DNA from: Lacinutrix sp. Bg11-31
Lineage (GTDB): Bacteria > Bacteroidota > Bacteroidia > Flavobacteriales > Flavobacteriaceae
Direction: 5' to 3'
DNA length: 64,000 bases
NCBI RefSeq assembly: GCF_002831665.1
Contig: NZ_CP025118.1
Span: forward strand, 2,170,001-2,234,000
In this document: positions 8,632-18,326 of the stretch, in pieces
Layout of the letters: every line of letters starts with the position of its first letter
Numbering within the stretch: position 1 is the stretch's first letter
The notes under the pieces: generated by a model
Told to the model about the DNA's origin: nothing
Databases searched by the model: none
Seen by the model: only the letters and a program-made list of their open reading frames with translations
Position numbers and translations under genes: made by a program

Positions 8632-9518
8632 TAGCCTGCAAAATTGAAATTGAGCATTTGCTTTACTTTCTCGTATATTTTTGGAAAATGAGATTGAAAC
8701 TCTACGGGAGTTTCTATAAAATTCTCGACTAAAACAGAGATAAACTCAAAATGATTTTCGAAAGCGTAATCCCTAAAATACCCAGAGGAAATAAGCCTTT
8801 GTTTTAATGCCAGATTTGCGTCTAAATACGTAGTAAGCTCTTGAAATGAATCTAAAAATATAGCTGCACTTGTACTATATTTTCTGGATTTTAAAAATGT
8901 AACATGTATGGCATGAATACACTCATGGACTCCCAAATTTAAGTTGTCGTTTTCTATAGTGTATCCTTCTTCAAAATCTTCCCAAGAGAAAATTAACGCA
9001 TTATAAGCCATATTAAATTCGCCTTTATGCATTTGCTTGTTAACTGTAGAATAATAAGCGTTAGGGTATATAATTATTTTATCAAGGACATCTATCTTGT
9101 AATTTCTAAAACCAAAAGTTAATTTTGTAGCAGTAGCTGCAATCTTAACTTTCATAACATTATTTACATCTATTTCTTTACCAACAAACTCCCAGTTTTT
9201 AATAAAGTATTGAATACGATGATCGAAATTCTTTTTTTCTACAAGATCTAGTTTATTGTAAAAAGAAAATTCTTGTTTAAGTATTAATTTATAAGGTTTA
9301 GAAAGCTTATTTCTTTTAAAATAAAAATGAGTAAAAAACTGTTTCTTTTTAAAATACTCAACAAAGGCCATTTCAAAGAAAAGAAACAAGCCACGAAGAA
9401 TGGTAAAAAGTACAAGTAAAGCCGTTATTACACTTAAAGTTATAATAACTATTTTAAATATTAATAGCTCTTCCTTTTCTTGAAATAGAAAAGCAATTTT
9501 TATTAAAATATTGTTCAT
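8628..9518 (-). CDS. MtfA-like zinc metallopeptidase (M90 family), membrane-anchored
   Basis: This 296-residue protein has an N-terminal membrane segment (about 18-52, rich in I, V, L and F) followed by a soluble domain. Near residue 196 it carries HECIHAIH, an HExxH zinc site. The surrounding LNLGVHE and the later QELTTYLDANLAL (with a Glu/Asp third-ligand region) fit the MtfA/M90 zincin family. E. coli MtfA acts on the glucose PTS repressor Mlc, but flavobacterial members are usually of unknown role. The assignment rests on the HExxH motif and overall layout. It is transcribed alone and converges on rpe. Confidence 0.72.
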   Translation of the reverse strand: MNNILIKIAFLFQEKEELLIFKIVIITLSVITALLVLFTILRGLFLFFEMAFVEYFKKKQFFTHFYFKRNKLSKPYKLILKQEFSFYNKLDLVEKKNFDHRIQYFIKNWEFVGKEIDVNNVMKVKIAATATKLTFGFRNYKIDVLDKIIIYPNAYYSTVNKQMHKGEFNMAYNALIFSWEDFEEGYTIENDNLNLGVHECIHAIHVTFLKSRKYSTSAAIFLDSFQELTTYLDANLALKQRLISSGYFRDYAFENHFEFISVLVENFIETPVEFQSHFPKIYEKVKQMLNFNFAGY

Positions 9519-9624
9519 TTATGTTTTTTATAACCTATAAAAATTTAGAAAGTAAAATGTAATATTTAATGTAGATTATCTTAATAGTGAAATTAATTAG
9601 CGTCGATTTCTTATACACTATTCA

Positions 9625-12027
9625 CTATTTAAAAAAAGCATCACTAAGCTTTAAAGCTGCTGGCCATTTCTTATTTCTACTTATTAAAAAATCTTTTTTA
9701 GCATTACTATTATCATTTAGCTTTAAGTAAGAAACTCCTCTACTGTATTCTGGTCTCCCATTATTTAAATACTTATCGTTAATCACTTTAGTGAAGTAAG
9801 GAATTGCATCTTTATAATTTTTTATTAGGTTCTCTAATAAACCTAATTTAAAGTGCGTAGGCAAGTTATTTGGTTCTAGTTCTAAAACTTTAAGAAATTG
9901 AATTCTTGCTTTAGCATAATCTTTTTGATTAAAATAATTATTAGCTGCTTTAAAGTATTCTGTCATTTCATCAACAACACTCTTATCTAGCTTACTTCCT
10001 ATAGCATCATACTTAGGTTTTGTAGACATTATTTTAACAAGTTCACTTTTAAAACTTATAAGCTCTTTGTCGTATGGATAACTTTCTAAGGCATAATTAA
10101 CTTTACTTAAAGCTAAAGAATCGTCTCTATAATAGTTTCTTATATCATTACACATATGTAGCCATGCTGTAATATTTTGAGGTCTAACTTTAAAATGCCT
10201 ATCATATAAATTGAACAATGCTACGGTATCTTTACGTTTTTTATATATGCCCTTTAGAATAAAAAAATTAGATTCGACACTTGGTACTGCATCAAAAACT
10301 TCTTTAGAATAAACGAATGCACTATCCTCCTTTTTAAGAACATTATACGTCATTGCTTTTAAAGTTCGTGGCCACATATCGTTCTCAACTCTTGAAATAG
10401 AAGCGTCCAAATGCTTTAATGCTATATCATACTTTTTATTATTAATAGCAAACATTGCCTTAATGTCATCATTTGTTGTGCCTATTTGATTTACATATGG
10501 GTAATCGGGTAGCATAGCAACCACCTGTTTGTATGAATATTTATATTTTTGAGTAAAGGCATCTTTAGTCTTTAATTCTTTCATTAATGTAAACTGAACT
10601 TTTGATGCACTATAATCTCTATAAAGATTAACAGCATTCAATAACATTATAAAAGCTATAGAAAACCCAATTACCTTAGTTCTTTTAGTAATTTCAAGGC
10701 TCTCTTTAACTTGACTATCTTTACTTGAGAATCCTAAAATAATTGCCAATATAAATGCGAGCACAATTTGAATTGGTGCTCTGTCGTGAGGGAAATTAAA
10801 AAAGGCATCAATCATGTAGCCTATTAAAGCTAGAGCTATGGTAATAGTGAAAAACCTGTCTAAATTAGTTTTTAAACTTCTAAAAAAGATAACTAACAAC
10901 ACGAAGCTTATTATGTAGACACTTAAATATAATAGAAATCCTATAATACCTGTTTCAGCTAAAGCTTGTAAATAATCATTATGAACGTGTGTCGAAAAGA
11001 TAACTTGTTTATTACTCCTATTTATTGCTAAATCTGCTCTCGAGTTATGTCTCCAATTACCTATCCCTACACCAATAATTGGTGATTTTTTAAAATCTTT
11101 AATAGCAGAGTTCCAAATATCTTTTCTTCCTGAGCCATTAACTAAATTCGACTTTCCTTTTGGGTTATATAAATCCTTTTCTAGTTTAGTAGAAAACAAG
11201 TCTACGTAAGAATTTATTTTATTATTATAAATTTTATTTATAGATATAGAAAAGCCCAAAGCCATTAATGCAACAATAAGTAGCGGCATAATGGTTTTAA
11301 AACTTTTCTTAATAGAATATTTTGAAATAATAAAATAGGCGATTGAAAAAACAACCAAAACAATTGCCATAATTAAAGCAGCCGTTCGTGTACCAATTAG
11401 AAAAAGACTTGCAATTATAAAGAATATAGCTATTAAAGGAAGGATTCTTTTTAAACCTTTTAATTGTTGAAAAACATATAATAAGAATGGTAATTTTATT
11501 ACTATTGCTGCAGCAAGAATATTTCGATTACCATATCGATGAGGAATCCCTTGTAATAGTTCTGTTGTTCTTAGTGCACTTGATTTAGTAAAAAAATAAT
11601 ATACAACCTCAAAAGATTCTATAAATAAAACTGAACTAATTAATAGACTAAATCCTAAATAACTAAAAGAATTCTTATCCCTAAAAACTATATATAAATT
11701 AAAAATACAAAATATAAAAGTGAATATTCTTGATATATAAACTATACTTTCGTCAATAATAATTGACTGAGTCATAGATAAACAAGACACAATAAAAGTC
11801 AATATTTGAATTCCAAAAAATAATTTTACATATTTTGGAAAAGCAAAAGACAAATATCCTGGTGTAAGTAAATAATACAAAAAAACTACAACATTTAATG
11901 TCCCTATATAAAACCACTGAGTAGCAGCAAAATCAAAAGCACCTAGTGATGGCACAAATAGAGTTATTAAATACAAAAAAATAATTACGTAATTTACATT
12001 ATTTGTTTTTTTAAAAAGGGTATTCAT
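9625..12027 (-). CDS. O-antigen ligase/polymerase family membrane protein with C-terminal TPR repeats
   Basis: This 800-residue protein has about a dozen membrane segments in residues 15-450. Between them is a long periplasmic loop with GIGNWRHNSR...THVHNDYLQALAETGIIGF, the Wzy/WaaL C-domain signature with a conserved His-Asn-Asp. From about 560 to 790 there are TPR-like helical repeats (for example YFNQKDYAKARIQFLKVLEL and HFKLGLLENLIKNYKDAIPY). Such fusions transfer or polymerise lipid-linked glycans at the periplasmic face. The substrate is unknown and no other glycan genes are nearby. The C-terminal TPRs probably lie in the periplasm. An inverted repeat (AATAGTGAA/TTCACTATT, 9583-9629) covers its stop codon. 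Confidence 0.8.
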   Translation of the reverse strand: MNTLFKKTNNVNYVIIFLYLITLFVPSLGAFDFAATQWFYIGTLNVVVFLYYLLTPGYLSFAFPKYVKLFFGIQILTFIVSCLSMTQSIIIDESIVYISRIFTFIFCIFNLYIVFRDKNSFSYLGFSLLISSVLFIESFEVVYYFFTKSSALRTTELLQGIPHRYGNRNILAAAIVIKLPFLLYVFQQLKGLKRILPLIAIFFIIASLFLIGTRTAALIMAIVLVVFSIAYFIISKYSIKKSFKTIMPLLIVALMALGFSISINKIYNNKINSYVDLFSTKLEKDLYNPKGKSNLVNGSGRKDIWNSAIKDFKKSPIIGVGIGNWRHNSRADLAINRSNKQVIFSTHVHNDYLQALAETGIIGFLLYLSVYIISFVLLVIFFRSLKTNLDRFFTITIALALIGYMIDAFFNFPHDRAPIQIVLAFILAIILGFSSKDSQVKESLEITKRTKVIGFSIAFIMLLNAVNLYRDYSASKVQFTLMKELKTKDAFTQKYKYSYKQVVAMLPDYPYVNQIGTTNDDIKAMFAINNKKYDIALKHLDASISRVENDMWPRTLKAMTYNVLKKEDSAFVYSKEVFDAVPSVESNFFILKGIYKKRKDTVALFNLYDRHFKVRPQNITAWLHMCNDIRNYYRDDSLALSKVNYALESYPYDKELISFKSELVKIMSTKPKYDAIGSKLDKSVVDEMTEYFKAANNYFNQKDYAKARIQFLKVLELEPNNLPTHFKLGLLENLIKNYKDAIPYFTKVINDKYLNNGRPEYSRGVSYLKLNDNSNAKKDFLISRNKKWPAALKLSDAFFK

Positions 12028-12081
12028 TATATTTACTTGTTAATTAAAAACAAAGCTTTAAATAAATTACAGCTTTTTTCG

Positions 12082-12155
12082 TGACTGTGATAGGATTCGA
12101 ACCTACAACCGTTGGAGCCGAAATCCAATACTCTATCCAATTGAGCTACACAGCC
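12082..12155 (-). tRNA. tRNA-Arg (anticodon TCG)
   Basis: Read on the minus strand, the 74-nt sequence folds into a cloverleaf. Acceptor GGCTGTG pairs with CACAGTC, the anticodon stem is TTGGA/TCCAA with loop TTTCGGC giving anticodon TCG, and the T arm is GTAGG-TTCGAAT-CCTAT. The CCA end is not encoded. It lies between yqeY and the ligase gene, all on the same strand. Confidence 0.93.
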
Positions 12156-12168
12156 AGTTAATGTGATG

Positions 12169-12618
12169 TTATGATAATTTACTTTTTACAATTGTAGAAA
12201 TTATTTTACCATCTGCTCGTCCAGCTACTACTTGGTTAACTATTCCCATTACTTTTCCCATATCTTTCATGCCTTGCGCTCCTGTTTTTGTAATAGCATC
12301 TTCTACCAGCTTCCCTACTTCGGCTTCGCTCATAGCTTCTGGTAAAAACTGAGAAATAACTTCTGCTTCTTCTAGTTCTGGTGTTGCCAAATCTTCTCTA
12401 CCTTGTTCTAGAAAAATAGCTGCACTATCCTTTCGCTGCTTAACTTGTTTTTGTAATATTTTAAGCTCTTGCTCTTCGGTTAATTCTTCTTTAGCTCCAC
12501 TTTCTGTTTGTGCTAATAGTATTGCAGATTTCACGGCTCTTAAAGCGGTTAATGCAACTGTATTCTTGCTTTTCATAGCCACTTTTAAGGCTGTCATTAT
12601 ATTTACTGATAAACTCAT
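12169..12618 (-). CDS. yqeY: GatB/YqeY domain protein
   Basis: This 149-residue protein is a YqeY family member, related to the tRNA-binding tail of the GatB amidotransferase subunit. It is all helical, with NIMTALKVAMKSKNTVALTALRAVKSAI at the front (written here as the family's K-rich first helices) and FLPEAMSEAEVGKLVEDAI plus GKVMGIVNQVVAGRADGK towards the end. The molecular role of YqeY is unclear; a link to tRNA-dependent amidation is assumed from homology. Its place just after ftsZ is conserved in flavobacteria, but here a terminator separates the two. tRNA-Arg follows 13 bases after its stop. Confidence 0.9.
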   Translation of the reverse strand: MSLSVNIMTALKVAMKSKNTVALTALRAVKSAILLAQTESGAKEELTEEQELKILQKQVKQRKDSAAIFLEQGREDLATPELEEAEVISQFLPEAMSEAEVGKLVEDAITKTGAQGMKDMGKVMGIVNQVVAGRADGKIISTIVKSKLS

Positions 12619-12693
12619 AATATTATTGTTTTTGGATTACGAAGATAGGAAAAAGTAAGAAATTAGATCAGGCCTCTAGGTATTAAAAAAACA

Positions 12694-12725
12694 AAACCCA
12701 AAACGCTGAGGGACGTTTTGGGTTT
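12694..12725 (-). terminator. Terminator of the dcw operon after ftsZ
   Basis: Stem AAACCCAAAACG / CGTTTTGGGTTT with an 8-nt loop. Read on the minus strand it is followed by TGTTTTTTTAAT, a good T tract. It starts about 40 bases after the ftsZ stop. Confidence 0.88.
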
Positions 12726-12766
12726 AAAAGGATTAAATATCTTGTTATGCTATTAATCAATACTAT

Positions 12767-14725
12767 TTAATCTACGTTATCGTGTAAGAATGAATTGTTA
12801 TTTCTTAATTGAATATCGTCATTATCATCTATGCTTAATGTTGTTTTAGACACATTAGTTTCAGATGATGAATGTCGCGCTTCATCCAAACTTAAACCTT
12901 GACGTTTGTAAGCTGGTATTTTTTCGATATCATCAATTTTAGAAGCATTAAATTTATGATTGAAAGACTTCATTTTTAGCCTTCTGTCATCTGCTCTATC
13001 TTTTAAAATATCTGAAATAGAACTGTTCATTGGATCTAAATCCTCTTCTGGAGTTTCAACAACTTCTTCTTGAGTAATTACTTTCTTTTCGAAAACAACT
13101 TCTGTATCTACTATCTCTTCTACTTTTACTTCTTCTTTTTTAGTATTTATAGCAGGACTATCGTCATAATCATCAAGAACATAACGAACCTCTTCGTTTT
13201 CAAGGACTTGGGTAACTGGAACTAGCTCAACATGATCCTTTACTTCTATCTCGTTTAAATCGAAAACGATACTCTCCTCTGCTTCTAATTCTACCTCTAC
13301 ACTTTCTTCATTTATTGGCAAATCGAAACTTAAAGTAATTTGTTTCTTTTCTTCCTCTTCTTCAATTTCGATAGCTACAAAATTATTAGTATTATTTTCG
13401 GTTGAAGTAATAATAAACTCTTCTTCAGTATTAAAAGTAGCTAAAACTTCATCGTAAACAACATCAATGTTTTTGATAACTTCAGAAGTTGGAATTAAAC
13501 CTAACGCTTCTAAAGAAACACTTCTCTGCTTGTTCACCAAATTCATTTCCATTACACTTAATGAATCTTCGGTATCTTCATCTAGATTCAAAGTATGTTT
13601 TACAACTTTAGGTGGTTCTGGTTTTTGTAAAATAACTTCTGGCGTAATAATAGCTGGAGGCGTTAAATCTTTTTCAATACTTTGGTCTTCTTCTAAAGCA
13701 TGAATAACCTTTTTAGTTTCTGTGTTAGAGATCTCGTCTTGCTGTTCTATATTAAAACCAGTAGCAATAATAGTTACTGCAATAGATTCCTCTAAAGACT
13801 CGTCTTCACCAACACCCATAATAATGTTAGCTCCATGTCCAGCTTCTACTTGAATGTGATCGTTAATTTCACCAATTTCATCTATAGTAATTTCTTGAGA
13901 ACCAGAAACGATTAGCAACAATACGTTTTTAGCTCCTGTAATCTTATTATCGTTTAATAGTGGTGAATCTAATGCTTTAGAAATGGCTTCGTGTGCGCGG
14001 TTTTGTCCTGAAGATGTAGAAGAACCCATTATTGCTGTTCCACTATTACTTAGTACCGTTTTTGCGTCACGTAAATCAATGTTTTGTGTATAGTGATGTG
14101 TAATTACTTCTGCAATACCACGAGATGCTGTAGCCAAGACTTCATCAGCTTTTGAGAATCCGGCTTTAAATCCAAGATTACCGTAAACTTCTCTTAATTT
14201 ATTATTATTAATTACGATTAACGAATCTACTTCTGCACGTAATTTTTCGATACCTATTTGCGCTTGTTCGTTACGCATTTTTCCTTCAAACTGAAAAGGC
14301 ATGGTTACAATACCTACTGTTAAAATGTCCATTTCTTTGGCCATCTTGGCAATAATAGGTGCTGCTCCAGTTCCAGTTCCTCCACCCATTCCTGCAGTAA
14401 TGAATACCATTTTAGTATTCGTTCCAAGCATTTGCTGAATTTCCGAAAAACTTTCTACTGCAGATTGCATACCAACTTCTGGGTTTGCTCCTGCTCCTAA
14501 TCCTTCGGTAAGGTTAAGGCCTAATTGGATTTTATTTGGTACACCACTGTTTTGAAGAGCTTGCGCATCTGTATTACAGATTACAAAATCTACTCCCTTA
14601 ATACCTTGTTGGAACATGTGGTTAATAGCGTTGCTACCACCTCCTCCAACACCAATAACCTTGATGACGTTAGATTGATTTTTAGGTAAATCAAAGGCGA
14701 TACTTTCGAATTCTTTGTTGCTCAT
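12767..14725 (-). CDS. ftsZ: Cell division protein FtsZ with long acidic C-terminal extension
   Basis: This 652-residue protein is the tubulin-like GTPase that forms the division ring. The GTPase core occupies about 1-330: [15 protein letters not shown], the T4 signature [16 protein letters not shown], and NADEVL-type T7 region [17 protein letters not shown]. Canonical FtsZ ends near 380-400. Here about 300 more residues follow, dominated by Glu, Val, Asp and Thr. Near residue 600 the segment [11 protein letters not shown] resembles the conserved FtsZ tail peptide that binds FtsA, but about 50 residues follow it. It is the last gene of the mur-fts operon, 122 bases after ftsA, and is closed by a terminator. 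Confidence 0.96.
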   Translation of the reverse strand: MSNKEFESIAFDLPKNQSNVIKVIGVGGGGSNAINHMFQQGIKGVDFVICNTDAQALQNSGVPNKIQLGLNLTEGLGAGANPEVGMQSAVESFSEIQQMLGTNTKMVFITAGMGGGTGTGAAPIIAKMAKEMDILTVGIVTMPFQFEGKMRNEQAQIGIEKLRAEVDSLIVINNNKLREVYGNLGFKAGFSKADEVLATASRGIAEVITHHYTQNIDLRDAKTVLSNSGTAIMGSSTSSGQNRAHEAISKALDSPLLNDNKITGAKNVLLLIVSGSQEITIDEIGEINDHIQVEAGHGANIIMGVGEDESLEESIAVTIIATGFNIEQQDEISNTETKKVIHALEEDQSIEKDLTPPAIITPEVILQKPEPPKVVKHTLNLDEDTEDSLSVMEMNLVNKQRSVSLEALGLIPTSEVIKNIDVVYDEVLATFNTEEEFIITSTENNTNNFVAIEIEEEEEKKQITLSFDLPINEESVEVELEAEESIVFDLNEIEVKDHVELVPVTQVLENEEVRYVLDDYDDSPAINTKKEEVKVEEIVDTEVVFEKKVITQEEVVETPEEDLDPMNSSISDILKDRADDRRLKMKSFNHKFNASKIDDIEKIPAYKRQGLSLDEARHSSSETNVSKTTLSIDDNDDIQLRNNNSFLHDNVD

Positions 14726-14847
14726 AAAATTCTGTTTTGTCGAGACGCAGTAATACTACGGCTCTGGTTTTCTTTATTTTTATTATTGTTTAGATGCTGC
14801 TTTGCATCTTCTTTGTCTGTTTCTTCAGAGGTAGCATTGCTACATCT

Positions 14848-16167
14848 CTACTCTGCGTTGTCTAAAAAATCTTTTACACGCTCTGTTAACGCATCTAAAA
14901 AAGAACGTTTTGGTTTTATTACAGGTTCTTGCATTTCTTCTTCTTCAACAATTTCGTCTACTTCATTTTCTATTACGTCTTCTACTATTGTCTCTGCTTT
15001 AACACGTTCTTGGCGTTTTAAACCATCCATTACTAAACCAACAGCTGTAGCAAACAATGGACTTGTAATAGCATCGTCACTATCTCCAGCTAAATGCTCG
15101 TTTGGATAACCAACCCTAGTATCCATTCCTGTAATATATTCTACTAGTTGTTTTAGATGTTTTAATTGTGCTCCTCCACCAGTTAAAACAATACCTGCAA
15201 TTAGTTTTTTCTTTTGTTCTTCGTGACCGTAGTTTTTAATCTCTACATACACTTGTTCCACTATTTCAACGACTCTTGCATGAATAATTTTGGACAGATT
15301 TTTAAGTGTAATTTCTTTTGGCTCCCTTCCTCGTAAACCTGGAATAGACACAATTTCATTATCCTTATTTTCTCCTGGCCATGCAGAACCGAACTTTATT
15401 TTCAATAATTCGGCTTGCTTTTCTATAATAGAACAGCCTTCTTTTATATCTTCTGTTATTACATTTCCTCCAAAAGGAATTACTGCAGTATGACGAATAA
15501 TTCCATCTCTAAAAATGGCTAAATCCGTTGTCCCTCCTCCTATATCAATTAATGCAACACCAGCTTCTTTTTCTTCTTGACTTAATACTGCATTTGCAGA
15601 TGCTAAAGGCTCAAGTGTTATCCCTTCTAATTCTAAACCTGCACTCTTAACGCAGCGTCCAATATTTCTAATAGAAGACACTTGACCAACAACTACATGA
15701 AAATTGGCCTCTAATCTTCCACCATACATTCCTATAGGTTCTTTTATTTCTGCCTGTCCATCAACTTTATATTCTTGCGGTAAAACATGAATAATTTCTT
15801 CGCCAGGCAACATAACAAGTTTATGTACTTGGTTAATTAAGCGCTCAATATCATCTTCATCAATTACAGTTTCCGCATCTGCTCTGGTAATATAATCACT
15901 ATGCTGCAAACTACGAATATGCTGTCCTGCAATACCAACGGTTACGCCATCAATTTTTGTAGCTGCTGCAGCTTCTGCTTCCTGAACAGCCAATTGAATC
16001 GATTGAATTGTTTGTGTAATATTATTTACAACACCACGATGTATGCCCAAACTTTTAGACTTACCAATGCCTAAAATTTCTACCTTACCATATTCGTTTT
16101 TACGCCCAATCATCGCCACAATTTTTGTGGTTCCAAGGTCTAATCCAACTGCTAAATTCTGTTCCAT
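14848..16167 (-). CDS. ftsA: Cell division protein FtsA
   Basis: This 439-residue actin-like ATPase tethers FtsZ to the membrane. The phosphate 1 motif is GLDLGTTKIVAMIG (about 7-20), the SHS2/1C domain lies at about 85-165, the phosphate 2 motif is VALIDIGGGTTDLAIF (about 204-219) and the adenosine motif is VLTGGGAQLKHLKQL (about 327). The C-terminus RSFLDALTERVKDFLDNAE can form the amphipathic membrane-binding helix. A Glu-rich stretch (about 390-412) precedes it. It starts 3 bases after the ftsQ stop, so it is translationally close to ftsQ. Confidence 0.96.
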   Translation of the reverse strand: MEQNLAVGLDLGTTKIVAMIGRKNEYGKVEILGIGKSKSLGIHRGVVNNITQTIQSIQLAVQEAEAAAATKIDGVTVGIAGQHIRSLQHSDYITRADAETVIDEDDIERLINQVHKLVMLPGEEIIHVLPQEYKVDGQAEIKEPIGMYGGRLEANFHVVVGQVSSIRNIGRCVKSAGLELEGITLEPLASANAVLSQEEKEAGVALIDIGGGTTDLAIFRDGIIRHTAVIPFGGNVITEDIKEGCSIIEKQAELLKIKFGSAWPGENKDNEIVSIPGLRGREPKEITLKNLSKIIHARVVEIVEQVYVEIKNYGHEEQKKKLIAGIVLTGGGAQLKHLKQLVEYITGMDTRVGYPNEHLAGDSDDAITSPLFATAVGLVMDGLKRQERVKAETIVEDVIENEVDEIVEEEEMQEPVIKPKRSFLDALTERVKDFLDNAE

Positions 16168-16170
16168 AAT

Positions 16171-16890
16171 TTATACTTTAGTGCAAACAACTTGATTTTC
16201 AAATTGCAAATTCACTTTACTATACTTATCTAAACTTTTATCTTTAATTGCTTTTTTAAAAAAAGCTTTAAGATTGTTTACTTTTTTATCTAAATGTTCA
16301 AGTTTTCCAATTTTAACTATAAAGTTGCATTGCCTTAACTTTAAATCAATAGACATATTTTTATTCTGAATAATTTCGACAACGTTCTTTTTCAAGAATT
16401 CATCACTAACAATCCTGCTAGCTATAGCAAAAACGTTATTTAAATTTTTCTTTGACACTTCGCCAGTTACCATAGGTACTCGCGCAGTAAAATTAGACGA
16501 CAACGGCATATAACCACCTTTATTATCTATGTAATAAGAGTCTGAACTCAAGACTCTTGCTATAGGTTCTTTCTGTTTAATTTTAGCTAAAAAATCACCA
16601 TTTACATCTAAGAAAACCTCAGCTTTCTCAATCATTGCATTAGCATTCAGGGCAGATTCTAATACATTCAAATCTAAAGTTTCTTTAGGCACACTCGTAA
16701 GCGGCTCATGATTTTGTATTAACAATTTACTAACAGTCTCATGCGTGATAAATGGCTTCTTTTCTTCTACAAATTCAATCGTTGTTTTCAACACCTTTCT
16801 ACTACCATTTCTTGCAGATGAAAAAGCAAACAAAAACATTACCAAACTAAGCAGCACAGCACCTTTTATGTAGTTCCAATTAATTTTCAT
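16171..16890 (-). CDS. ftsQ: Cell division protein FtsQ (divergent)
   Basis: This 239-residue bitopic protein has one N-terminal membrane helix (about 8-26, AVLLSLVMFLFAFS) and a periplasmic part with a POTRA-like domain (about 35-105: ETVSKLLIQNHEPLTSV...ANAMIEKAEVFLDVNGDF) and the FtsQ beta domain after it. Flavobacterial FtsQ is too divergent for a strong motif call. The assignment rests on size, topology and its place between murC and ftsA. It overlaps the end of murC by 11 bases and would act in the divisome with FtsL. Confidence 0.85.
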   Translation of the reverse strand: MKINWNYIKGAVLLSLVMFLFAFSSARNGSRKVLKTTIEFVEEKKPFITHETVSKLLIQNHEPLTSVPKETLDLNVLESALNANAMIEKAEVFLDVNGDFLAKIKQKEPIARVLSSDSYYIDNKGGYMPLSSNFTARVPMVTGEVSKKNLNNVFAIASRIVSDEFLKKNVVEIIQNKNMSIDLKLRQCNFIVKIGKLEHLDKKVNNLKAFFKKAIKDKSLDKYSKVNLQFENQVVCTKV

Positions 16891-18232
16891 AACTCAAAGC
16901 TTCTTTAATCTTAATCACCTCTGTACCAATATCTCCTGCACCAATAGTGAGAATAATCTTAGCTTTACTTTCTTTTATTTTCTGAATAATTTCAGATTTA
17001 TTAATTAATTCCTTTTTAGGATTATCTATTTGACTTAATAACCATTGAGATGTTACACCTTCTATTGGCAATTCTCTTGCTGGATAAATATCCAACAAAA
17101 GTACTTCGTCGAATTGCGAAAGACTCTGTGCAAACTCTGCTCCAAAATCTTTAGTTCTAGAAAATAAATGTGGCTGAAAAATCGCCAATACTTTATCTTT
17201 TGGATACATTTCTCTAACCGCCTGATGCACAGCATTAATTTCTTCTGGGTGATGCGCATAATCATCTATAAAAACAAGCTCATCAGTTTTTATTTGATAC
17301 GTAAAACGACGTTTCACACCTTTGTAAGATGCCAATGCTTTAACGAGCTGCGGTGTAGGGACACCATATTCTACAGCCATCGCTAAAGCTATTAATGCAT
17401 TCGACAAATTATGTCTACCAGGTAGGTTAAATTGAACTTGTTTTAGCACTGTATTTGGTGTTTTAACATCAAACACATAAGCGCCATTTTCTATTTTTAT
17501 ATTTTGAGCGGAATAATCTGAATCATCTTCAATCCCGTAAGTAATTCCTTTTAAAGGCAAACCATTTTTAATAAACAGTTTTCCGTTTGGTTTTAATTTT
17601 TTCGAAAAATCTTCAAACGTTTTTATTAACTCTGAAGCATCTCCATAAATATCTAAATGATCTGCATCCATTGAAGTAATACATGCTAAATCTGGAGATA
17701 AGGTTAAAAAAGAGCGATCAAACTCATCCGCCTCCACAACACTTACTTCATCTCCATTTAATATTAAGTTAGAATTATAATTCTCGCTAATACCGCCTAA
17801 AAAAGCAGTTAACGGAACATTACATTCCATCATAATATGACCCAAAATACTCGTTGTTGTCGTTTTTCCATGCGTTCCTGCAACAGCTAAACAAAATGTG
17901 TTTTCTGTAATTAAGCCTAATATCTCTGAACGTTTTAAAACCTCGAATCCATTATTTCTAAAATAATTAAGCTGTTTATTATCTTTAGGGATTGCTGGTG
18001 TATAAACAACAAGTGTTTCTTTAGAATCTAAAAACGAACTACCTATTGCCTCAATACTATCTTCAAAATTCACTTCAACACCTAGCTCATCAAGACTATC
18101 AGTTATTACTGTCTTCGTTTTATCGTAGCCAGCAACATGCTTATTGGTAGCATTGAAATAGCGTGCAATAGCACTCATTCCAATTCCTCCAATACCCACA
18201 AAGTAGATGTTATGTATGTTGTTTAAATTCAT
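16880..18232 (-). CDS. murC: UDP-N-acetylmuramate--L-alanine ligase MurC
   Basis: This 450-residue cytoplasmic ligase adds L-Ala to UDP-MurNAc. It shows the Mur-ligase layout: an N-terminal Rossmann domain with VGIGGIGMSAIARYF (about 12-26), the central ATPase with AVAGTHGKTTTTSILGHIM (about 116-134) and LSPDLACITSMDADHLDIYG, and a C-terminal domain with FIDDYAHHPEEI and FQPHLFSRTKDF. It belongs to the dcw operon. Between it and murG (upstream in transcription) is a 94-base gap that carries two repeat elements. Confidence 0.97.
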   Translation of the reverse strand: MNLNNIHNIYFVGIGGIGMSAIARYFNATNKHVAGYDKTKTVITDSLDELGVEVNFEDSIEAIGSSFLDSKETLVVYTPAIPKDNKQLNYFRNNGFEVLKRSEILGLITENTFCLAVAGTHGKTTTTSILGHIMMECNVPLTAFLGGISENYNSNLILNGDEVSVVEADEFDRSFLTLSPDLACITSMDADHLDIYGDASELIKTFEDFSKKLKPNGKLFIKNGLPLKGITYGIEDDSDYSAQNIKIENGAYVFDVKTPNTVLKQVQFNLPGRHNLSNALIALAMAVEYGVPTPQLVKALASYKGVKRRFTYQIKTDELVFIDDYAHHPEEINAVHQAVREMYPKDKVLAIFQPHLFSRTKDFGAEFAQSLSQFDEVLLLDIYPARELPIEGVTSQWLLSQIDNPKKELINKSEIIQKIKESKAKIILTIGAGDIGTEVIKIKEALSYEN

Positions 18233-18233
18233 T

Positions 18234-18260
18234 TGTCATTCCTGCGAAGGCAGAAATCTA
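18234..18260. repeat. REP-like palindrome, GTCATTCCTGCGAAGGCAG type
   Basis: A copy of the TGTCATTCCTGCGAAGGCAGGAATCTA family with one change (GCAGAAATC). It lies in the murG-murC gap, immediately upstream of the murC start. Related copies are at 22109, 22158, 23454 and 30019. Confidence 0.85.
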
Positions 18261-18283
18261 TTTTATAATTATTATTCCTCCAA

Positions 18284-18303
18284 GGTCTCGACTGCGCTCG
18301 ACC
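18284..18303. repeat. Short repeat, CTCGACTGCGCTCGA type
   Basis: GGTCTCGACTGCGCTCGACC is a partly palindromic GC-rich island in AT-rich DNA, 23 bases from the preceding palindrome. The core CTCGACTGCGCTCGA is a dispersed intergenic motif I associate with flavobacterial genomes; only one copy is in this window. Confidence 0.55.
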
Positions 18304-18326
18304 ATATACTATTTTATATTTACTAC

